NCBI GenBank assembly: GCA_900177435.1
Contig: FXAI01000012.1
Location: forward strand, 62,001 to 126,000
Length of the DNA: 64,000 bases
From: Alteromonadaceae bacterium Bs31
GTDB lineage: Bacteria > Pseudomonadota > Gammaproteobacteria > Pseudomonadales > Cellvibrionaceae
Direction of reading: 5' to 3'
Shown here: one piece after another, positions 9,782 through 18,513 of the stretch
How positions within the stretch are numbered: position 1 is the stretch's first letter
Layout: every line of letters begins with the position of its first letter
Notes under the pieces: model-generated
What the model was told of the DNA's origin: nothing
Database searches by the model: none
Seen by the model: the letters and a program-made list of their open reading frames with translations, nothing else
Translations under genes and position numbers: made by a program

Positions 9782-10399
9782 ATGGCACGCAGAACCAAAG
9801 AAGACACAGAGAAAACCTACCACGCCCTACTGGACGCGGCGACGGCAATATTTATTGAGCAGGGTGTTTCCAATACCACCCTGAACGAGATCGCCAAGGC
9901 CGCAGGTATGACGCGGGGGGCCGTTTACTGGCATTTTGAAAATAAAGATGCCGTGATTAAAGCTCTTTGGGAGCACAACGCTGGCGTGGAAACGGGTAAA
10001 TTTATTGCTGCCTTAAGCAAACTCCCCACAGAAGAACCGCTAAATTATTTTACATCGCAACTTAAAATGATTTTAAAACGGGCTTTTACCGACCCGAAAC
10101 TCAACCAGTCCATGCGCATTATTAACAGCTGTAAAGAGTTCACCGAGAGGGAGTCTGAACTGCAGCTATTCTTGCGCCGCCGCAGGGAAAGCATCTATGA
10201 CGCTTTCTATACCGCCATTGCCTCGCTGCAAAAAATCGGCGCGATAAACCCAAACCTGGAAACAGGCTTCGTTACCAATGGTCTGTGGGTGTATATCACA
10301 GGCCTGCTGGAGACTCAGCTGGAAATGGAAAAGATCGGTATTGGCTCACAATATGAAGACCACATAGATCTTTTAATTAAGGCTTTTAAACAAGCCTAA
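9782..10399 (+). CDS. TetR/AcrR-family transcriptional repressor of the efflux operon
   Basis: 205-residue regulator. The N-terminal helix-turn-helix (about 10-57) is typical: ATAIFIEQGVSNTTLNEIAK then AAGMTRGAVYWHFENKDAV. The start MARRTKEDTEKT and the ligand-binding half follow AcrR/TtgR-type efflux regulators, which release DNA on binding drug-like or hydrophobic ligands. It is transcribed away from the RND pair across a 127-base gap holding a perfect palindrome. The inferred role is ligand-sensing repressor of that pump. Its last four bases overlap the convergent CAP-protein gene. Confidence 0.92.
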   Translation: MARRTKEDTEKTYHALLDAATAIFIEQGVSNTTLNEIAKAAGMTRGAVYWHFENKDAVIKALWEHNAGVETGKFIAALSKLPTEEPLNYFTSQLKMILKRAFTDPKLNQSMRIINSCKEFTERESELQLFLRRRRESIYDAFYTAIASLQKIGAINPNLETGFVTNGLWVYITGLLETQLEMEKIGIGSQYEDHIDLLIKAFKQA

Positions 10400-11286
10400 A
10401 ATCCCGAACGGTAGTCATTGGCCTCTGTTAATCCGTTTTTACATAGAGCCTGCCCGTTATCGGCTTCACTGCATACATCTGCGGGCTCTGAACCCTGCTT
10501 GTAAGGTAACTGCCCACTGTAGTTTCCAGCCGAGGCGTAATTACACACCAGGTAAGTAGCACCATAGGATGAGACAGTGCCCGCAGGACAATAACTTACG
10601 GCACATGCCACTTTATAGCTGCTAGCCCAAATTAATTGAGTAAAATGCCCACAGGCGTTGACATCACAATGGTCGCTAACTGAAAACGACCCTATTGAAT
10701 AATCTCGTCCCTCATCTTCCCAGGCATCATATCCTCTCACAGCAAAATCCATAGTGGCGCTGTCCAGGTTGCTCGAACTGAAAAAAGCCAGGTTTTCTCC
10801 AACACTTACATTTCGGTTTAGCGCATTGCCGTTAATATCCGTTGGGGAAAGTGCGTTGTATTGGTCCGCCCGGTTAGCATTGTGCTGCCATTGACACTGG
10901 CTGGCCCAGGCTTGCGCGACCTGTTCCAGTTTTGCATCCCATTGCAGGCGCTTCATATCTGTGGCTACAGCAAAATCGCCAGATAAACCCAGAAAATTAC
11001 CCAAAGCAACTTGAGAACGTGTTTGGTTGTGTTTACAGAGTAAATACTCCTTTGCTTCGCTGTCCAAGCGATTGGCAGAAATACCCCCACTCACACTGCC
11101 ACAATCCAGCTGCACTGTTTTCCCTGTTTCTGGATCATTAGTATTCGAAGGGGGGCTTGTGGGTTCCAGAGAAGGCTCTAAACCTGGGTCTGCACTTGGC
11201 GCCTCGCTGGTCTCACTGCCACCACAAGCAGTAATGCCGAGCATCAAAAAGGAATAACACAGTAAGTACAGCAAACGAACACACAT
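10396..11286 (-). CDS. CAP/SCP (PR-1-like) domain lipoprotein
   Basis: Predicted cell-envelope lipoprotein of 296 residues. A lipobox LGITAC places the lipidated Cys at 21; a Pro/Glu/Ser-rich spacer (about 25-58) follows, then a CAP (cysteine-rich secretory protein, antigen 5, PR-1) domain from about 75 to 260. It shows both classical signatures in eukaryote-like form, GHFTQLIWASS and YLVCNYASAGNY, plus HNQTRSQV and a conserved His/Glu set (VGENLAFF). About ten Cys suggest disulfides. Bacterial CAP proteins are mostly of unknown function; binding of lipids or wall-associated ligands is proposed in the family. It overlaps the end of the convergent TetR gene by four bases, with no shared promoter. 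Confidence 0.88.
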   Translation of the reverse strand: MCVRLLYLLCYSFLMLGITACGGSETSEAPSADPGLEPSLEPTSPPSNTNDPETGKTVQLDCGSVSGGISANRLDSEAKEYLLCKHNQTRSQVALGNFLGLSGDFAVATDMKRLQWDAKLEQVAQAWASQCQWQHNANRADQYNALSPTDINGNALNRNVSVGENLAFFSSSNLDSATMDFAVRGYDAWEDEGRDYSIGSFSVSDHCDVNACGHFTQLIWASSYKVACAVSYCPAGTVSSYGATYLVCNYASAGNYSGQLPYKQGSEPADVCSEADNGQALCKNGLTEANDYRSGF

Positions 11287-11604
11287 AGCTCACACCAAAT
11301 TTTTTAAAAGCACGATACCCTTCATTCTAGAGCAGCTAGCTTAAAACGTTGTGCTCTAGCGCCTACACTTACAAATTTTTGACAAATTCAAGCGCATAGA
11401 CACACCAGAATGAGCAATAGAATGGCTATCACCCTCAAGCAAAAAAGCTATTGAAGGTGGTGCTAACTCTTATTTAATGCATTAAAATGCACGCTCTTGA
11501 ATGCTCAGCTTACTGGCACTTCAGCAGTTCTTGATACACCTCTGCTAATTACCTCCCTATAAGCGCACTCATTGGTGGAAATTACTGAGGGCTCTATACC
11601 GCGT

Positions 11605-12579
11605 ATGCACACATCACCCCACCGCTTCTGCATTGCCCCCATGATGGATTGGAGCGATCGACACTGTCGATATTTCTGGCGCTTGCTCACTCGCAATACC
11701 CTGCTTTACACAGAGATGGTCACTACGGGCGCAGTGCTGCATGGCGATGCACCACGCTTTCTCAACTTCAACAAAGAAGAACACCCGGTGGCCCTGCAAC
11801 TGGGGGGTAGCATACCCTCCGACTTAGCCGAGTGTGCACGTATGGCCGAGGACTGGGGTTACGATGAAGTGAACCTGAATTGCGGCTGCCCCAGTGACCG
11901 GGTGCAGGTAGGAAAAATTGGTGCAGTACTCATGGCAGAACCTGAGCTTGTCGCCGAGTGCGTGGCGGCTATGCGCCAGGCCTGCTCCATTCCTGTTACC
12001 GTAAAGCACCGGATAGGGATAGATGAACAAGACGACTACCAAGACATGTGTCGCTTTGTAGAGAAGGTGGCCTCCGCCGGTTGCAGTACTTTTATTGTTC
12101 ATGCCCGTAAAGCCTGGCTGAAAGGCTTAAGTCCAAAAGAAAACCGCGAAGTACCGCCCCTTAAGTACGAAAATGTGGTTCGCTTAAAACAGCAGTTCCC
12201 ACATTTAACCATTATTATCAATGGCGGTATTACCAGCCTGGAACAGTCCAAAATATTGCTGCAAGATTTAGACGGAGTAATGATTGGCCGCGAAGCCTAT
12301 AACAACCCCTATTTTCTTGCCCAGGTAGATTCAGAAATTTATGGCGACGAGCACCCGCTTGCAAGCAGAAAAGAAGTGCTGGAAAAATTCACCGACTATT
12401 GTCAGAAGGAAATTGAAAAAGGTAACCGCCTGCATCATATGAGCCGCCACATGCTCGGTTTATTTCATGGAGAATATGGCGCGCGTATTTTTCGACGCTA
12501 TATTACCGAGCATGCAAATAAGCCGGATGCTACAGCGCAGATTTTATTAGACGCTTACTCCTTCTGTGAAAGAGCGTAA
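11605..12579 (+). CDS. dusA: tRNA-dihydrouridine(20/20a) synthase DusA
   Basis: FMN- and NADPH-dependent enzyme that reduces U20/U20a in the tRNA D-loop. Very close to E. coli DusA along its length: APMMDWSDRHCRYF at the FMN-barrel start, LLYTEMVTTGA, ALQLGGS, NLNCGCPSDRVQ with catalytic Cys (C95), HARKAWLKGLSPKENR, NGGI and GREAYNNP (phosphate-binding), and ARIFRRYITEHANKPDA. The ATG given makes 324 residues; the frame also opens at TTG/GTG 11 codons upstream, but the ATG fits the family better. The GAGGG upstream is rather distant (13 bases). Followed 12 bases later by a membrane-barrel-like gene, probably co-transcribed. Confidence 0.95.
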   Translation: MHTSPHRFCIAPMMDWSDRHCRYFWRLLTRNTLLYTEMVTTGAVLHGDAPRFLNFNKEEHPVALQLGGSIPSDLAECARMAEDWGYDEVNLNCGCPSDRVQVGKIGAVLMAEPELVAECVAAMRQACSIPVTVKHRIGIDEQDDYQDMCRFVEKVASAGCSTFIVHARKAWLKGLSPKENREVPPLKYENVVRLKQQFPHLTIIINGGITSLEQSKILLQDLDGVMIGREAYNNPYFLAQVDSEIYGDEHPLASRKEVLEKFTDYCQKEIEKGNRLHHMSRHMLGLFHGEYGARIFRRYITEHANKPDATAQILLDAYSFCERA

Positions 12580-12591
12580 AAGGAAAAACTA

Positions 12592-13449
12592 GTGCAACGA
12601 ATTTTGGTATTGGCTATTAAAACAGGCAGCCTGCTCGCTCTGCTCTGCGCTTCACTGGCGGCGCAAGCGCAAAATGCATCGGTCCAACTGATAGAAGATA
12701 TACCTGTTAATTATATTTACGCTGCCGTGCTTGGTACCGGCTTCTACGATTTAAATGGCAAGCGTATCACCGTAGTGCGAATGCCCTTCTCCAGTAAGCG
12801 CTTTGAAGCAAAACCAGAGGGCTCCCAATGGCGAATACTGGCCCCGGTGGCGGTGGGCTATGAAAATATGGGTGAAGACAACGACTGGGAAATGTGGGTT
12901 CCCAACGAAGTACTCACCTTAAGCGTGATACCCGGCGCAGAATATTTTTACCAGCCCAGCGAAAAAGTATTGGTGAAACCTTTTTTACAATTGGGCCTGG
13001 GAAGAGATTACTCTCGCCACGAGAGTACCAACTTGGGTATTGCCGGTGTAAGGGTACTGGCAGACCTTTACGAAGGGCGTTTATGGCAGTTTCAACTGGG
13101 CAATTCTTTACAGTGGGCAGGGGAGAAGATTCAACACAGAGAGCAATATTCCAGCTTTGGCCTCTATGAATTGGGCCTCAATTTTAAACGTCAGCTACCG
13201 GTAAAAGTGCTAAACAGGCAGCTCAACCTTGGTAGCTATGTTTTGTGGCAACACTTCTTTAACCAAAAGAATTCTTCCTATCCCTTAGTCAAACCGGTAA
13301 ATATTGATAACCTTTTGCAGTTGGGCTTTACCCTCGGGCTTAGCCGCCCCTACTCTATCCTCGGCATTGGCTTCGAAACTGTGTCGATTGGTTTCAGCAT
13401 TGGAGAAAACGGCCACGCCATAAGCCTGGGAACAGGATTTCCATTTTAA
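12592..13449 (+). CDS. Predicted outer-membrane beta-barrel protein, function unknown
   Basis: 285-residue exported protein I cannot assign to a named family. The start is GTG with AGGA eight to eleven bases ahead. It has a signal peptide (about 1-26, ending AAQAQ), then alternating polar/hydrophobic strands with many aromatic residues and Gly, and a C-terminal Phe (LGTGFPF), the usual end of an outer-membrane barrel. Gly-rich strands such as PFLQLGLGRDYS and LQLGFTLGLSRPYSILGIGFE support the barrel. It sits 12 bases behind dusA and before a small palindrome and the transaldolase gene. No link to tRNA modification is implied by the sequence. Confidence 0.75.
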   Translation: MQRILVLAIKTGSLLALLCASLAAQAQNASVQLIEDIPVNYIYAAVLGTGFYDLNGKRITVVRMPFSSKRFEAKPEGSQWRILAPVAVGYENMGEDNDWEMWVPNEVLTLSVIPGAEYFYQPSEKVLVKPFLQLGLGRDYSRHESTNLGIAGVRVLADLYEGRLWQFQLGNSLQWAGEKIQHREQYSSFGLYELGLNFKRQLPVKVLNRQLNLGSYVLWQHFFNQKNSSYPLVKPVNIDNLLQLGFTLGLSRPYSILGIGFETVSIGFSIGENGHAISLGTGFPF

Positions 13450-13466
13450 TGGGCAATATTGCCCAT
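13449..13466. repeat. Perfect 18-bp palindrome after the barrel-protein stop
   Basis: ATGGGCAATATTGCCCAT begins at the last base of the TAA stop. As RNA it folds into a six-pair GC-rich stem with an AATATT loop. It lacks a good downstream T-tract, so it could be a weak terminator or a protein-binding site. Confidence 0.4.
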
Positions 13467-13549
13467 ATAATAAGCACACCTTGTTTACGCATGAATCAAA
13501 CAGGATAATGAGCACTTTTACCTAACCCGCTAGCATCACGAGGAGCCCT

Positions 13550-14482
13550 ATGAGCAACAAACTCGAGCAATTAAAGCAGTATTCTGATGTGGTAGCCGAT
13601 ACCGGTGATATTGAAGCCATTAAGCGCTATCAGCCATTGGACGCCACCACCAACCCCTCCCTCCTCTATAAAGCAGCTCAAATGGAGCAATATGCTCCCC
13701 TGGTAAAAGATGCTCTGGCGAATACTGATTCTATTGATGCTGCCTGCGATCAACTGGCCGTTGCTATTGGCTGTGAAATTCTCAAGATTGTTCCAGGCCG
13801 CGTTTCTACCGAGGTAGATGCCCGCCTCTCTTTTAATACTCAGGCCAGCATCGACAAGGCTAAACACCTTATTGCCCTCTATGAAGCCGCAGGTATCGGC
13901 AAAGATCGCGTGTTAATCAAACTGGCCTCCACCTGGGAAGGCATTCGCGCTGCAGAACAATTAGAGAAAGATGGCATTAACTGTAACTGTACCCTGCTAT
14001 TCAGCTTCAGCCAGGCCGCCGCCTGCGCCGACGCTGGCGCATTTCTTATCTCCCCTTTCGTTGGCCGTATTCTTGACTGGTACAAGGCCAATACCGACAA
14101 AAAAGAGTACAGCCCCTTTGAAGACCCCGGTGTGCAATCTGTCACCCAAATTTACAACTACTACAAGCAGCACGCCTACGACACCGTCGTTATGGGTGCC
14201 AGTTTCCGCAATACCGGTGAGCTGGAAGCCTTGGCCGGTTGTGATCGCTTAACCATCAGCCCGCAGCTCTTGGGTGAACTGGAAGCCGACACGGGCACAC
14301 TGGAGCGCGCGCTTTCACCAGAGAATAGCGGCGATGCCATGGCTAAAGTCATCGAAAACGAAGCGGCATTCCGTTTTTCCAACAATCAAGATGCCATGGC
14401 TACAGAGAAGCTCGCCCAGGGCATTAGAGGGTTTGTGGCGGACCAGATCAACCTGGAAAACTTTCTAAAAGCTCAAGCATAA
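13550..14482 (+). CDS. tal: Transaldolase (TalB type)
   Basis: Cytoplasmic pentose-phosphate enzyme that moves a dihydroxyacetone unit from sedoheptulose 7-phosphate to glyceraldehyde 3-phosphate. The 310-residue length is right for the TalA/TalB class. Visible motifs are [12 protein letters not shown] near residue 31, [13 protein letters not shown] near 83, and [11 protein letters not shown] with Schiff-base Lys 124. GAGGAG lies about five bases before the ATG. Short TerB-like gene follows after 12 bases. No regulator site is visible. Confidence 0.96.
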   Translation: MSNKLEQLKQYSDVVADTGDIEAIKRYQPLDATTNPSLLYKAAQMEQYAPLVKDALANTDSIDAACDQLAVAIGCEILKIVPGRVSTEVDARLSFNTQASIDKAKHLIALYEAAGIGKDRVLIKLASTWEGIRAAEQLEKDGINCNCTLLFSFSQAAACADAGAFLISPFVGRILDWYKANTDKKEYSPFEDPGVQSVTQIYNYYKQHAYDTVVMGASFRNTGELEALAGCDRLTISPQLLGELEADTGTLERALSPENSGDAMAKVIENEAAFRFSNNQDAMATEKLAQGIRGFVADQINLENFLKAQA

Positions 14483-14494
14483 AAAGGGTTTACT

Positions 14495-14941
14495 TTGTTA
14501 AGCGCAATTAAAGACTTTTTCTCTCAGCTTCAGGTTGAGGAAGAAGGCGGTACAAGTGAGCAGCAGCGCAGGCTTGCTTGTGCTGCGCTGCTGATAGAAG
14601 TGGCAGTGATCGATCAACAGTTTGACCCGGCAGAGTTAGGGGCCCTGCATCAGGTCCTGCAGCACAAATTCGGCCTAAGCGCCGAAGAATGCGAAACCCT
14701 CACCACCCTGGCCAAAGCCGAGCGAGAGGAAGCCTCCTCCCTGTACCAGTTTACACAACTGGTGAATGACAGCTGCAGCCCCGCTGAGAAATACCAACTG
14801 ATCAAAGGCATGTGGACCATTGCCTACGCCGACGGCAACCTGGATAAATATGAAGAGTACGTGGTGCGCAAGGTCGCCGAGCTCATTTACGTGAGCCACA
14901 GCGATTTTATCCGCGCCAAATTGGAAACTCGCCCGGGATAA
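14495..14941 (+). CDS. TerB-like (tellurite resistance B family) protein
   Basis: 148-residue acidic helical protein of the TerB/DjlA-N-like family: two repeats of the pattern with acidic metal-binding-like residues, AALLIEVAVIDQQFDPAEL (about 30-48) and MWTIAYADGNLDKYEEYVVRKVAELIYV (about 108-135). The frame opens at TTG behind an AAGGG; no in-frame ATG fits. Despite the name, lone TerB-like proteins usually occur without a tellurite operon, as here. It is 12 bases after tal and before fapA. Function unknown. Confidence 0.8.
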   Translation: MLSAIKDFFSQLQVEEEGGTSEQQRRLACAALLIEVAVIDQQFDPAELGALHQVLQHKFGLSAEECETLTTLAKAEREEASSLYQFTQLVNDSCSPAEKYQLIKGMWTIAYADGNLDKYEEYVVRKVAELIYVSHSDFIRAKLETRPG

Positions 14942-15012
14942 ATGCTCCTACAGCCCGTTTGGCGCGTGAATTGTGCTATACCTAAGGGTGAAGACCTTAG
15001 AGAGTACAAACG

Positions 15013-16683
15013 TTGGAAGCCGTTTCAAATACACAAAGCCCCTGCCTAAGATACCGATTGGAAATTGAAGAAAAAACCAGTCGCCTTTTTGGTATTGTGG
15101 AATCTCCCAGCAAAGCTCCCCAGGAAGAAAATGCTCCAGTACTTGCACCGATAACCCTTCGCTCCCTGCACGAACATTTTAAACGTTGTGGTTTTGACGG
15201 CTTCTATTTTGTTACAAACAGCGTGGAGTTGTTTCTGAGGAAGATTCAACGCTTTGAAACCGGCCGCTACGTGCTGGCAGAAAGACGCGACGCGAAAATA
15301 AGCATTAGCGTTTCCCACGATAAATCCACCGCCAGGGTACAAACAGATAAAGCATGGGGGGGCCAAAGCCTCACAGCAGAGATAATCAAGGCGGAAATTG
15401 ATAAAGCCAAGCTTTCCGAGCTGTGTATCGATCAGGACAAGCTTCGCCAGTTAAGCGAAAGCAATGAGCCCCTTGATCTCATTCTGGCTAATGCCCTCCC
15501 GGCAGAAAATGGCAAAAACGCCAGCCTGGAATCACTTCTGGAGAGTAAGACCCTCGCGCAAAAAGACGCCAACAGCTCTAAAGCTATTGATCAGCATGAA
15601 GTCTTCGAATTTACCGTGGTGGAACACGGCGAAAAGCTCATGCAAAAAACGCCCGCCACCGCCGGCCAGGATGGCATGGATGTTACCGGCAAAAAAATCA
15701 AAGCTAAACCGGGAGTGGATATTCAATTTCAAAAACCCTTTGATGGCGTAGATATTTGTGAGGACGATGAAAACGTTCTGGTAGCGACCATTAAAGGCCA
15801 CCCCGTATTCAGTAAAACCGGTGTAAAAGTTGATAAATTAATGTTGCTGGAGAATGTGGATATTCATAGCGGCAATATTAATTATGACGGATCGCTGATG
15901 GTGAAACATAATATCGAACCCGGTTTCGAGGTGGATGTTAGTGGTGATGTATTTGTCAAAGGCAGCATTACTAAAGCGACCGTAAAAGCTGGCGGCAGCA
16001 TTGAAGTTTCAGGTGGCGTTAATGCCGATGATATTGACGACGAGCACGGCTGCCACCTCGAGGCCAAAGGCGATATCACAGCGAAGTTTTTTCATCATGC
16101 CAGTGTAAATTGCGAAGGCGACCTGCATGCGCACGAGTATTTAATGCAATGTCGTATTCGCGTGGAGGGCTACATCAATGCCGGACAAGAGCGCGGGCGT
16201 GGCTGCATTATTGGCGGATACAGTTTTAGTAATTCTGGCGTAAACGCTAAAATTCTCGGCAGCGACGCCTATGTAACCACCAATGTAGTATTGGGTTCAG
16301 ATGATGAAGCGCAGCGTGATGCAGCGCGTCTAAAAAAGAAAATCAAGAAGCGCTGTTTTGAAGAAGAGCAATTAACAGGCATATTGAAAAAAATACAGTC
16401 CAGCGGTACGCCCACAAGCATTGGCCGAACCACTCTGGATAAAGCCAGAAAAATAGAAAATACCGTGGCCCTGCTGCACGCAAAAATAGATGAAATGAAA
16501 AGCCAGCTTGCGCTAATCAAAGAGAAACTAAAATCTACAGAAGAACTGCGTGTTGCCGTAAGCAACCAGATCTACCCGAATGTGGTTATCAGTATCAGCG
16601 GCCGAACATGGTCGTGTGAAGAAACTCGCAAACGCTGCCAGATGAGTTTGCAGGGTGAACGTATCGTTATTGATCAAATATAA
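15013..16683 (+). CDS. FapA/DUF342 family protein
   Basis: 556-residue cytoplasmic protein of the FapA (flagellar assembly protein A, DUF342) family, named after the Vibrio protein that affects polar flagellar assembly. It has an N-terminal domain (1-200), the FapA core with VEHGEKLMQKTPATAGQDGMDV near 205-230, and a beta-helix built from repeated turns such as GGSIEVSGGVNADDI and GDITAKFFHHASVNCEGDLHA (about 270-420). A charged coiled coil (RDAARLKKKIKKR to EKLKSTEELR, about 435-515) precedes a short C-terminal end. The apparent start is TTG. No flagellar genes are in the window, so a general or signalling role is possible. The CBS gene follows at once. Confidence 0.85.
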   Translation: MEAVSNTQSPCLRYRLEIEEKTSRLFGIVESPSKAPQEENAPVLAPITLRSLHEHFKRCGFDGFYFVTNSVELFLRKIQRFETGRYVLAERRDAKISISVSHDKSTARVQTDKAWGGQSLTAEIIKAEIDKAKLSELCIDQDKLRQLSESNEPLDLILANALPAENGKNASLESLLESKTLAQKDANSSKAIDQHEVFEFTVVEHGEKLMQKTPATAGQDGMDVTGKKIKAKPGVDIQFQKPFDGVDICEDDENVLVATIKGHPVFSKTGVKVDKLMLLENVDIHSGNINYDGSLMVKHNIEPGFEVDVSGDVFVKGSITKATVKAGGSIEVSGGVNADDIDDEHGCHLEAKGDITAKFFHHASVNCEGDLHAHEYLMQCRIRVEGYINAGQERGRGCIIGGYSFSNSGVNAKILGSDAYVTTNVVLGSDDEAQRDAARLKKKIKKRCFEEEQLTGILKKIQSSGTPTSIGRTTLDKARKIENTVALLHAKIDEMKSQLALIKEKLKSTEELRVAVSNQIYPNVVISISGRTWSCEETRKRCQMSLQGERIVIDQI

Positions 16684-16695
16684 GTGGATAACACC

Positions 16696-17118
16696 ATGAT
16701 CGTCGCAGACATAATGAGCAAACAGGTTCACACCGTATCGCCCAATGAAAATCTTGCGGAATTACGCGATATATTTTCGAACGTGAACTACCGTCACTTA
16801 CTGGTTGAGGAAGATAACAAGCTGCTGGGCGTGATTTCCGACAGAGATGTCCTCGCACACCTCAGCCCTTTTATTGGTACCGAGCAAGAGCGGGAAAACG
16901 ACAGGACTCAAATGGACCTGAAAGTGCGAGACATAATGTCCACAGAACTCATCACTGTAGACAGTGAAACCATTGTGGACTGCGCCTCCATCTTACTGTT
17001 GGAAAACAACATATCCTGCCTGCCAGTGGTACAAGACGACTTGAGTATTGAAGGCATTCTCAGCTGGAAAGATATTTTGCAATTCCATGTTTACGGCGTT
17101 GACGAGACTTTCGAGTAA
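16696..17118 (+). CDS. CBS-domain pair protein
   Basis: Small stand-alone protein with two cystathionine-beta-synthase domains (about 3-55 and 75-135), which in general bind adenine nucleotides and sense energy or ligand state. Motifs: ADIMSKQVHTVSPNENL, LLGVISDRDVLAHL, VRDIMSTELITVDSE and ILSWKDILQF. An in-frame GTG directly after the fapA stop would add four residues; the ATG fits family starts better. Tight linkage to FapA and, further on, an HDOD protein suggests a signalling group, but this is inference. Confidence 0.85.
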   Translation: MIVADIMSKQVHTVSPNENLAELRDIFSNVNYRHLLVEEDNKLLGVISDRDVLAHLSPFIGTEQERENDRTQMDLKVRDIMSTELITVDSETIVDCASILLLENNISCLPVVQDDLSIEGILSWKDILQFHVYGVDETFE

Positions 17119-17535
17119 TCCTTCTTTGAGAAAGCCACTCTGTATAAGCCGTTAATATCACTGCGCTTCTATCATGGTTTAGTGAATTTTCCGCTGGTAT
17201 CAATGCCCTATTGCTCTACCATAGCAACGCCTCAGCCAAAGCATGGTAGCACCGCACTTGGCTGGCTACACGCAAGAAACAGCCCCTGTACTAAAACCAG
17301 GCAATTGGCGCGATATGCCGCCTACAAAGTCCGCACTCGTACTTAAACGCATACCGGCAAGCGCACTTGCTCAACGCTTAGCCACCACTTGTTGCGAGGC
17401 AGCCCCACGGCCACGGGTATCTTCCAAGCCTACTTTCGGGAATATGGGCTAGACTTTCAAGTAGCCGCCCTTCTTGGCTGCAAGCTAGCGGCGTAACACC
17501 CAGGCACACAGATTTTTCCCGGAGTACTACTTCGT
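17119..17535. other. 417-base interval without a supported gene
   Basis: Lies between the CBS gene and the HDOD gene. A 69-codon frame (17243-17452) and an overlapping, shifted frame ending near 17494 look locally coding-like but match nothing I recognise and lack a ribosome binding site. The region could be the eroded end of a gene. It must also contain the HDOD promoter, which I could not pin down. Confidence 0.4.
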
Positions 17536-18513
17536 ATGTCACTACTGAACAAAGTCTTTTCCAAGAAAGTTGACCCGCAAGAGGAGAAGCAATGGCTTAT
17601 CACGGAGCCAAGGCTCTATACCATCAAGGATTCCGAAGAGGCCTATTACCGTTTTTTGTACCCCAAAAATACAGAGAAAAATCTTACCGTCCCCCAGAAA
17701 CTTGTTGCGGACATGGTAAAAGCCTCTCTACAAAAACAAGAAAATCGTAACAAAGCCGTTCCTCGTTTACCCTCGGTCATCCCCCGTTTGCTGCGCAGCT
17801 TGAGAGACCCAAACAGCTCCGCGCGGGATTATGTTGAAATTATCAACAAAGACCCGGTAATGAGCGCCGCCGTACTTAAACTGGCTAACAGTGTGTATTT
17901 CAACCCTATTGGCGCTCGCATTGATGAAATAGAAAAAGCGGTAGTGAAGCTAGGTATTGAAGGTATACGTTCGGTTCTCTCCGCCGCAGTTATGCAGCCG
18001 ATTGTGCAAAGAGAATCCGCCTATTTTTCTCATACTGGTCAAAAAATGTGGAACCACTCGCTCAGTTGCGCCGTGGCCTGTGAGCTGATCGCCGATTACC
18101 GCAAGGTAGACAAGTTTAAAGTTTACGTCATGGGCTTGGTGCACGATATCGGTAAAATTACCGTGTTTAGTGAGCTTTGCAAACAATTTAAATTAAATGA
18201 AGAGGAAGTTAAGCCCGGTTACAATGCTTTCACACCCGTAATGAAAGTTATGGCACCTGCTGTAAGCTACTGGGTAGCAAAAGACTGGGAACTGCCTAAA
18301 GAAATATGTAAAGCCATTGCTGAGCAAGTAAACCTGCAGGCGGGGAATAAGCTCAGCCCCTTTGGCCATGTGCTCTATCAGGCAAACATGATCGCGGAAT
18401 GCCATGTGACTTTGCATCATAAAAATGAAAGCCTGGCAGAAACAATTTTACGTGATCTGGAATTGCCAGAAGATCTTTACGACAAGTTAGATATGTTACA
18501 GCGCGAGTACTGA
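17536..18513 (+). CDS. HDOD-domain signalling protein
   Basis: 325-residue protein with a central HDOD domain (about 75-270), a catalytically degenerate relative of HD phosphohydrolases used in bacterial signalling. Landmarks are SVIPRLLRSLRD at the start of the domain, VEIINKDPVMSAAVLKLANS, VVKLGIEGIRSVL and GLVHDIGKI, where an HD pair is retained. There is no GGDEF, EAL or receiver domain. It ends 18 bases inside the convergent GDPD gene. Partners are unknown; HDOD proteins affect motility, secretion and stress responses in gammaproteobacteria. Confidence 0.88.
   Translation: MSLLNKVFSKKVDPQEEKQWLITEPRLYTIKDSEEAYYRFLYPKNTEKNLTVPQKLVADMVKASLQKQENRNKAVPRLPSVIPRLLRSLRDPNSSARDYVEIINKDPVMSAAVLKLANSVYFNPIGARIDEIEKAVVKLGIEGIRSVLSAAVMQPIVQRESAYFSHTGQKMWNHSLSCAVACELIADYRKVDKFKVYVMGLVHDIGKITVFSELCKQFKLNEEEVKPGYNAFTPVMKVMAPAVSYWVAKDWELPKEICKAIAEQVNLQAGNKLSPFGHVLYQANMIAECHVTLHHKNESLAETILRDLELPEDLYDKLDMLQREY

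Noticed and set aside
11572-11604. TTG/GTG start extending DusA by 11 residues
   Set aside because: The extra residues do not resemble the family and the later ATG gives a normal N-terminus.
13449-13466. Palindrome as a full intrinsic terminator for the barrel gene
   Set aside because: The stem is short and there is no downstream T-tract; recorded only as an inverted repeat.
17243-17452. 69-codon plus-strand frame
   Set aside because: No ribosome binding site and no recognisable motif; treated as possible remnant only.
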